Positions 6,334 through 11,057 of a stretch of DNA of 11,057 nucleotides are shown here, piece by piece. Origin of the DNA: an uncultured Helicobacteraceae bacterium (GTDB taxonomy: Bacteria; Campylobacterota; Campylobacteria; Campylobacterales; Helicobacteraceae). The stretch lies in the NCBI GenBank assembly GCA_934728205.1, contig CAKVEH010000027.1, positions 1-11,057 of the forward strand, written 5' to 3'. The notes beneath the pieces were generated by a model, which saw nothing but the letters and a program-made list of their open reading frames with translations, was not told the DNA's origin and ran no database searches. Within the stretch, counting starts at the first letter, position 1. Each line of letters starts with the position of its first letter. The translations under genes and the position numbers were made by a program.

Positions 6334-7410
6334 ATGAAAAAGATTGTTTTTTTGTGTGCGCTTGTCGCGTCTTTGTGGGGATATGATGAAGTCGTTATGA
6401 GTGAATCAGCGATGAAAACAAATGGCATATCACTCATCACACTCACAGATAGAGAGCACGGAGATAAGGGGATTCCATTTAATGCACTTATTGATTTTGA
6501 TGATAAGACCTCTGTCGCACAGAGTTCGAGCTTTGAAACCGTGGTGGTAAATGTATATAAGCGCGAGGGAGAGCGTGTAAATAAAGGGGATTTGATTTGT
6601 GATATTAGCTCAAATGAGTTAAGCACGCTATTTTTTGACTTCACCAACACACAAGAGAGACTAAAAATCGCCCAAGAAAACGAGCAAAAAGACAAAATGC
6701 TGTATAAAAGCGGGGTTATTTCTAAGCGTGAATATCAACTAAGCTACCTCACAATGAACGAACTCCAACTCAAATACAACGAAACTTTTGCCAAACTTGA
6801 TTTATTAGGCGTGAGTGAATCTTTTATGAAATCTGGCAAGCAGGGCGAGTATGGATTCCCAATCGTGGCAAAGGCAAGCGGTGTGCTCTCTGTCGCTCCT
6901 TATCAAAGCGGACAAAAAATCAATGCCTTTACGCCCTATGTGAGAATCTCACTAGAGCAAAGCACGCTTTTAGGGCGCATTCGCATACCAGCTCACCTCG
7001 CTCAAACCGTGGCAAAGGGGGATAATCTCTTTGATAGCAATGGACGAAAAATAGGACATATTGAAACTATGTCTGTGGTAATTGATAAAAACACTAACAC
7101 TATTTTAGCCACCGCCAAAATCACCGCAAAAGATTTCAAAGTGGGGGAAATGATAAATGTCTATATCGATGGCGCGCTTCCTAAAGGCACAATACTTATC
7201 CCATCATCTGCGGTGATTAAAGTGGGCAATGACTTTGTTACATTTGTGAGGACAAAAAATGGATTCCAACCTACAAAAATCAAAATCCAAGAAGAGCACG
7301 ATAGTGCCTTTGTAATCCCTAAGGGAGCAATAAAGAACAACACGCAAGTTGCCACAGGCTCAATCATTGTCCTGCAAGGCATTATGAGCGGACTTGGAAG
7401 TGCGGATTAA
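6334..7410 (+). CDS. cznB: Periplasmic adaptor (membrane fusion protein) of the metal efflux pump, CznB
   Basis: The HlyD/CzcB-type adaptor that links the inner-membrane pump to the outer-membrane channel and may pass metal to the pump. It begins with a clear signal peptide (MKKIVFLCALVASLWG, then YDE). The half-motif of the lipoyl domain is VVVNVYKREGERVNKGDLICDISS around residues 70-93, a helical hairpin covers about 94-150 (TQERLKIAQENEQKDKM and the SGVISKREYQLS turn), and the second lipoyl half is FPIVAKASGVLSVAPYQSGQKI. Beta-barrel and membrane-proximal parts follow, with IPSSAVIKVGNDFVTFV near the end. At 358 residues it is compact and lacks the His-rich N-terminal region of CzcB from Cupriavidus and the N-terminal Met cluster of CusB. 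The ATG is two bases after the cznC stop, with AAGGAG at 6323-6328 inside the cznC end. It is three bases from cznA. Confidence 0.88.
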   Translation: MKKIVFLCALVASLWGYDEVVMSESAMKTNGISLITLTDREHGDKGIPFNALIDFDDKTSVAQSSSFETVVVNVYKREGERVNKGDLICDISSNELSTLFFDFTNTQERLKIAQENEQKDKMLYKSGVISKREYQLSYLTMNELQLKYNETFAKLDLLGVSESFMKSGKQGEYGFPIVAKASGVLSVAPYQSGQKINAFTPYVRISLEQSTLLGRIRIPAHLAQTVAKGDNLFDSNGRKIGHIETMSVVIDKNTNTILATAKITAKDFKVGEMINVYIDGALPKGTILIPSSAVIKVGNDFVTFVRTKNGFQPTKIKIQEEHDSAFVIPKGAIKNNTQVATGSIIVLQGIMSGLGSAD

Positions 7411-7413
7411 CCA

Positions 7414-10400
7414 ATGCTTACCAAAATATTAGAATTTTCATTGCGCCAGCGACTAATGGTCGTTATTTGTGCGTTGGCATTGCTTTTTTTTGGCTCATAT
7501 AGCTTTGTAACCATTCCTATTGACGCATTCCCAGATATTTCCTCCACACAAGTAAAAATCATCTTAAAAGCACCCGGTATGGCACCAGAAGAGGTAGAAA
7601 ACCGCGTAGTGCGCCCGTTAGAATTAGAGCTACTTGGATTGCCTAATCAAAAAAATCTGCGCTCACTCTCTAAATACGGCATAGCCGATATTACCATTGA
7701 TTTTAATGACGGGACAGATATTTATCTCGCGCGTAATATGGTAAATGAAAAGCTCACAATGGCAATGGCTGACTTACCAAAAGAAGTAAGTGGCGGTCTT
7801 GCCCCTATCGTAACACCATTAAGCGATATGTTTATGTTTACTATTGAGGGGGATATTAGCGAGATAGAGAAGCGACAACTCCTAGATTTCACTATTCGCC
7901 CTATGTTGCGTAACACAAAAGGTGTGGCTGATGTCAATAGACTTGGTGGATATGCGCGTGCTATTGCAGTAGTGCCAGACTTTGATGATATGGCTCGATT
8001 TGGTTTGAGTATTTCTAATCTCGAAGACGCTCTAAGTGCCAACCTCAAAAACGAGGGTGCAGGGCGCGTGGATAGAGATGGACAGACATTTTTAGTGAAA
8101 ATCCAAACCGCCTCACTAAGTGTAGAACAAATCCGAGAAATCCCCATTGTTACTAAATATGGCTTTGTGAAAATTGGAAATTTTTGTCGCGTTATAGAAT
8201 CTTCGCTCACGCGACTTGGGCTTGTAGTCATTGATGGTGTAGGTGAAACCACGCAGGGGCTTGTGCTCTCGCTTAAAGGCGCGAATGCGCGCGATGCGAT
8301 TGATGAGATTAAAATCAAAATGGAAGCCCTAAAGCCAAATTTACCAGAGGGCGTGGAGCTACGCATATTCTATGACCGCTCCGAGCTTACGCAAAAAGCG
8401 GTGAATAATGTCGTAAAAGTTTTGGCTGAAGCCATTGTGCTTATTATCGTTACGCTATTTTTATTCCTCGGTGATGTGCGTGCGGCGGTGGCTGTGAGCG
8501 TTATCTTGCCTTTGAGCATCTCTGTGGCGTTTGTGCTGATGAAAGAATATGGAATCTCAGCAAACCTTATGAGCTTAGGAGGACTTGCCATTGCGATTGG
8601 AATCTTGGTGGATTCCGCTGTGGTGGTGGTAGAAAATGCCTTTGAGCGACTAAGCTTAAGCAAAAATTCGCCCAAACTCCACACCATTTATCGCTCTTGT
8701 AGTGAAATTTCTGTCTCTGTGTTTAGTGGCATTTTAATCATTATCATATTTTTTACCCCGCTTCTCACACTTGAGGGCTTAGAGGGCAAATTTTTTATCC
8801 CATTAGCACAAACGATAGTTTTTGCCCTGCTAGGAAGTCTAATCCTCTCAATGACGGTTATCCCTGTGATTAGCTCATTTGTGCTAAAGGTAAGCGAACA
8901 TAAAGAAACCAAACTCACACAATTCCTCCACAAAATATATGACCCCATTTTGCATTTTTCGCTTAATCGCTTTAAAATTGTATTTTTAAGCGCAATCGCC
9001 TTTTTGTTCCTTAGTCTTAATTTATTTCCATTCATAGGCAGTGCGTTTATGCCTACACTAAATGAGGGCGATATAGTCATCAATGTCGAGGGACCACCAT
9101 CTATCTCATTAGAAGAAAACAAAAAACTTATGCTTATTTTACAAAGAGAACTTATGTCGCGTGTGCCCGACATTAAAAGTGTGGTTACAAGGATTGGTGC
9201 GGATGAAGTGGGGCTAGACCCAGCAGGACCAAATCAAAGTGATGCGTTTATTTCCTTTAAACCACAAGATGAGTGGGAATCAAAAAATATGGAGCAAAAT
9301 ATCCAAAAAATTCGTGAAGTGCTTGATGATATTAAGGGTATGAATTTGGCGATTATGCAACCTATCGATATGAGAATCTCTGAAATGCTTACAGGTGTGC
9401 GTGGAGATTTAGCGATTAAAATCTTTGGGTATGAAATAGATGAGCTCAATAGACTAAGCGCGCAGATTCTTGACATACTCAAAAATATCGATGGCTCAGA
9501 AGAAACTTTTACAACTTTCAATCAAGGTGTAAATTACATCCATATCACGCCTTATAACGCCATTATGGCGAATATGGGGATTACTAGCGATGAATTTGCG
9601 AAATTTATGAAAAGCGCGCTAGAGGGCGTAATGGTAGAGTATATCCCGCAGGGCAACGCGAGAATCCCCGTTATCATTAGACAAGATAGAGAACTTGCTA
9701 CTGATGTTGCACGATTAAAAAGCCTTGAGATGAGCTCTATTAACGGCTCGCCAACGCCTATTAGCTCGATTGCAGAGCTCAAAGAAATCGATGGTCCTGT
9801 GCAGATTCAGCGTGAGAGAGCACAAAGATATAATGTCGTGCGCTCAAATGTGCGTGATAGGGACTTGGGTGGATTCGTGCAAGAGGCACAGCAAAAAATC
9901 GCCGAGCAAGTCCAGCTCCAAGATGGCTACTCAATCGTATATGGCGGACAATTTGAGAATCAACAACGCGCCTCAAAGCGTCTCTCAACCGTTATTCCAT
10001 TGAGTATTTTGGCGATTTTCTTTATCCTCTTTTTCACCTTTAAGTCCATTCCGCTGGCATTGCTTATCTTGCTTAATATTCCATTTGCCGTTACAGGTGG
10101 GCTTGTGGCACTCTTTATCTCAGGGGAATACATCTCTGTGCCAGCGAGCGTGGGATTTATCGCCCTATTTGGAATCGCCGTGCTTAATGGCGTGGTAATG
10201 GTTGGCTATTTCTTGCAACTCCTAAAACAAGGTTTAAATATCGATGAAGCAGTGGTGATTGGGGCAAAGAGGCGATTACGCCCTGTGCTTATGACGGCGT
10301 GCATTGCTGGACTTGGGCTTGTGCCGATGCTCCTCTCAAGCGGTGTGGGAAGCGAAGTGCAAAAACCTCTAGCGATTGTGGTTTTAGGCGGATTGGTTAC

Positions 10401-10470
10401 CTCATCATTTTTGACATTAGTGATGTTGCCTCCGCTTTTTCGCTTCTTTGTGAAAAAATTTGGCGTGTGA
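7414..10470 (+). CDS. cznA: Heavy-metal efflux RND pump CznA (CzcA family)
   Basis: The proton-driven inner-membrane pump of the system, 1018 residues, full length for the HME-RND family. It has twelve expected membrane spans: one near 14-34, a cluster at about 336-490, one near 521-540, and a final cluster after about 865. The N-terminal FVTIPIDAFPDIS and LELLGLPNQKNLRS, plus FMPTLNEGD at 545-553, are CzcA signatures. In the TM4 proton-path segment LAIAIGILVDSAVVVVEN (391-408), Asp400 and Glu407 are present but the position of CzcA Asp402 is Ala394. The periplasmic Met residues that carry copper in CusA are largely absent (for example INVEGPPSIS at 556-565). The late block from LSILAIFFILFF to GIAVLNGVVM matches H. 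pylori CznA as I recall it. Predicted substrates are Zn, Cd and Ni rather than Cu or Ag; this is inference. It starts three bases after cznB with no strong ribosome binding site, so translational coupling is likely. Confidence 0.93.
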   Translation: MLTKILEFSLRQRLMVVICALALLFFGSYSFVTIPIDAFPDISSTQVKIILKAPGMAPEEVENRVVRPLELELLGLPNQKNLRSLSKYGIADITIDFNDGTDIYLARNMVNEKLTMAMADLPKEVSGGLAPIVTPLSDMFMFTIEGDISEIEKRQLLDFTIRPMLRNTKGVADVNRLGGYARAIAVVPDFDDMARFGLSISNLEDALSANLKNEGAGRVDRDGQTFLVKIQTASLSVEQIREIPIVTKYGFVKIGNFCRVIESSLTRLGLVVIDGVGETTQGLVLSLKGANARDAIDEIKIKMEALKPNLPEGVELRIFYDRSELTQKAVNNVVKVLAEAIVLIIVTLFLFLGDVRAAVAVSVILPLSISVAFVLMKEYGISANLMSLGGLAIAIGILVDSAVVVVENAFERLSLSKNSPKLHTIYRSCSEISVSVFSGILIIIIFFTPLLTLEGLEGKFFIPLAQTIVFALLGSLILSMTVIPVISSFVLKVSEHKETKLTQFLHKIYDPILHFSLNRFKIVFLSAIAFLFLSLNLFPFIGSAFMPTLNEGDIVINVEGPPSISLEENKKLMLILQRELMSRVPDIKSVVTRIGADEVGLDPAGPNQSDAFISFKPQDEWESKNMEQNIQKIREVLDDIKGMNLAIMQPIDMRISEMLTGVRGDLAIKIFGYEIDELNRLSAQILDILKNIDGSEETFTTFNQGVNYIHITPYNAIMANMGITSDEFAKFMKSALEGVMVEYIPQGNARIPVIIRQDRELATDVARLKSLEMSSINGSPTPISSIAELKEIDGPVQIQRERAQRYNVVRSNVRDRDLGGFVQEAQQKIAEQVQLQDGYSIVYGGQFENQQRASKRLSTVIPLSILAIFFILFFTFKSIPLALLILLNIPFAVTGGLVALFISGEYISVPASVGFIALFGIAVLNGVVMVGYFLQLLKQGLNIDEAVVIGAKRRLRPVLMTACIAGLGLVPMLLSSGVGSEVQKPLAIVVLGGLVTSSFLTLVMLPPLFRFFVKKFGV

Positions 10471-10478
10471 GGTGAGAT

Positions 10479-10775
10479 ATGGAAATTATGTTAGAAATTT
10501 ACTTTAAGGATAATTTAAAAGATTCTATCGTGGATATGTTGCTAGAAGATGGCTTTGATGACTTCTACTATCATCAAACCTCTAAATACGCCTCTACACT
10601 AATGCTCCAAAGCCCACAAGAACAAGTCAGTGGCAGGCAAGAATATGGTGTGTTTAAAATTTATCTCTACGAAGATAGAGCGAAATTCCTTGCAAACAAA
10701 CTATTGCAAGCCTTTGGGACAAACGATATGAGAATCTTTAAAAGCCACCTAGAAATTTACAATTTAGATTCTTAA
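10479..10775 (+). CDS. Small DUF3240-type protein linked to the metal efflux pump
   Basis: A 98-residue cytoplasmic protein without signal peptide or membrane segment. It resembles the DUF3240 family, small proteins often found next to CzcCBA/Cus-type pumps; the clues are the N-terminal strand and helix LEIYFKDNLKDSIVDMLLEDGF, an E-Q-V-x-GR motif (residues 48-53, EQVSGR) in the middle, and the alternating FKIYLYEDRAKFLANKLLQAF. The pattern suggests a small alpha-beta, PII- or ferredoxin-like fold, but this is not proven. It has single His residues at 32 and 90 and no cysteine, so no obvious metal site. The ATG at 10479 lies 8 bases after the cznA stop with GAGGTGAG spanning the junction; an ATG at 10488 is an alternative start. 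Its co-transcription with cznA suggests a role in regulating or assembling the pump; the function is unknown. Confidence 0.75.
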   Translation: MEIMLEIYFKDNLKDSIVDMLLEDGFDDFYYHQTSKYASTLMLQSPQEQVSGRQEYGVFKIYLYEDRAKFLANKLLQAFGTNDMRIFKSHLEIYNLDS

Positions 10776-10798
10776 CTTAAGTCTAAGCGCAAGTTTTG

Positions 10799-10835
10799 GC
10801 ATTATTTTTGTAGGGTTTGTGCCCTACCCTAATGC
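10799..10835. terminator. Two-part hairpin between convergent genes, possible terminator
   Basis: An inner stem GTAGGG/CCCTAC (10810-10815 and 10822-10827) with a six-base loop is enclosed by an outer stem GCATTA/TAATGC (10799-10804 and 10830-10835), with TTTTT and CC bulging between them. It sits where the czn operon and metK converge, so it could stop either transcript. It lacks a T-run after the stem on either strand, so it does not meet the usual intrinsic terminator pattern. It may act as an mRNA 3'-end protecting structure or work with Rho. Confidence 0.3.
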
Positions 10836-10836
10836 A

Positions 10837-11057
10837 CTACTTAATCTTACAAAAATCCTTTATTGCTTCGATTTTGTCCGTTTTTTCCCAGCTAAATTCA
10901 GGTAGTTCGCGTCCAAAGTGTCCATACGCTGCGGTTTTGCGATAGATTGGGCGGAGCAAATCAAGCGATTCTATGATTCCTTTTGGCGTTAGGCGAAAGG
11001 TATTTTTCACGCATTCAGTTAGCACTGAATCTTCCACTTTTCCCGTGCCTTGCGTAT
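10837..11057 (-). CDS. metK: S-adenosylmethionine synthase MetK, C-terminal part only
   Basis: The last 73 or so codons of MetK, which makes S-adenosylmethionine from methionine and ATP in the cytoplasm. The gene runs off the right edge of the window, so its start is not seen. The visible part reads [16 protein letters not shown], then the hallmark [25 protein letters not shown], ending in FSWEKTDK and a short FCKIK tail; the stop is TAG at 10839-10837. The GTG at 11037 is only an internal Val codon (TGKVEDS), not a start. It converges with the czn operon and its 3' end lies two bases from the hairpin at 10799-10835. Confidence 0.97.
   Translation of the reverse strand, partial: TQGTGKVEDSVLTECVKNTFRLTPKGIIESLDLLRPIYRKTAAYGHFGRELPEFSWEKTDKIEAIKDFCKIK

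Noticed and set aside
7722..8366. Long open frame (214 codons) on the minus strand inside cznA
   Set aside because: It is the antisense shadow of a clearly conserved CzcA-family gene; the peptide is Ser/Ile/Leu-rich without any recognisable domain. The same holds for the minus-strand frames at 8370-8687, 8688-9173, 9234-9521 and 9552-9782.
5042..10470. Copper (Crd/Cus) efflux operon
   Set aside because: Gene order would fit, but CznA lacks the methionine residues of CusA-type pumps and looks closer to H. pylori CznA. It remains the main alternative.
10837..11037. A separate small gene starting at GTG 11037
   Set aside because: The frame continues upstream to the window edge with MetK sequence (TQGTGK), so the GTG is an internal codon of metK.
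1..11057. CRISPR array, insertion sequence, tRNA or rRNA genes
   Set aside because: No regularly spaced repeats, transposase-like frames, terminal inverted repeats or tRNA-like cloverleaf sequences were seen.

Overview
The window looks like a chromosomal segment of a Campylobacterota bacterium, most probably an enterohepatic-type Helicobacter. This rests on the moderately AT-rich DNA, the lysine- and asparagine-rich proteins, TTG and GTG starts beside ordinary AAGGA/AAGGAG ribosome binding sites, and above all a CzcA-family pump whose sequence closely resembles H. pylori CznA as I remember it. No database search was possible, so the genus is an inference.

Layout. (1) Positions 1-352, plus strand: a broken remnant of a protein gene. 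It has a frame change near 40-55 and no start codon in the window, and its tail runs antisense into rsfS. (2) Positions 3216 down to 292, minus strand: a tight three-gene run, yejA-like periplasmic peptide-binding protein, nadD (NAD biosynthesis), rsfS (ribosome silencing factor). yejA and nadD overlap and a strong short hairpin sits at the junction. (3) Positions 3217-3322: a divergent promoter region. (4) Positions 3323-4943, plus strand: hemW (heme chaperone-like radical SAM protein), then rppH (Nudix RNA pyrophosphohydrolase) with a perfect TATAAT box before it. (5) Positions 5042-10775, plus strand: a heavy-metal efflux operon, cznC (outer-membrane channel), cznB (periplasmic adaptor), cznA (RND pump), and a small DUF3240-type gene. 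(6) Positions 10776-10836: a convergent spacer with a two-part hairpin. (7) Position 11057 down to 10837, minus strand: the 3' end of metK.

How the genes work together. CznC, CznB and CznA should form one envelope-spanning proton-driven complex that exports divalent metal ions (zinc, cadmium, nickel by analogy with H. pylori Czn). This would limit metal toxicity and affect the nickel supply to urease and hydrogenase if the organism has them. The small fourth gene starts 8 bases after cznA and is probably part of the same function, though its role is unknown. The remaining genes are housekeeping: NAD synthesis, ribosome dormancy, heme delivery, mRNA 5'-end decapping and S-adenosylmethionine synthesis.

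Nothing here is clearly a new multi-gene system. The points most worth a second look are the DUF3240 partner of the pump, the ion-path residues of CznA, an exact 9-bp inverted repeat upstream of cznC, the hairpin at the yejA/nadD junction, and the decayed gene at the left edge.
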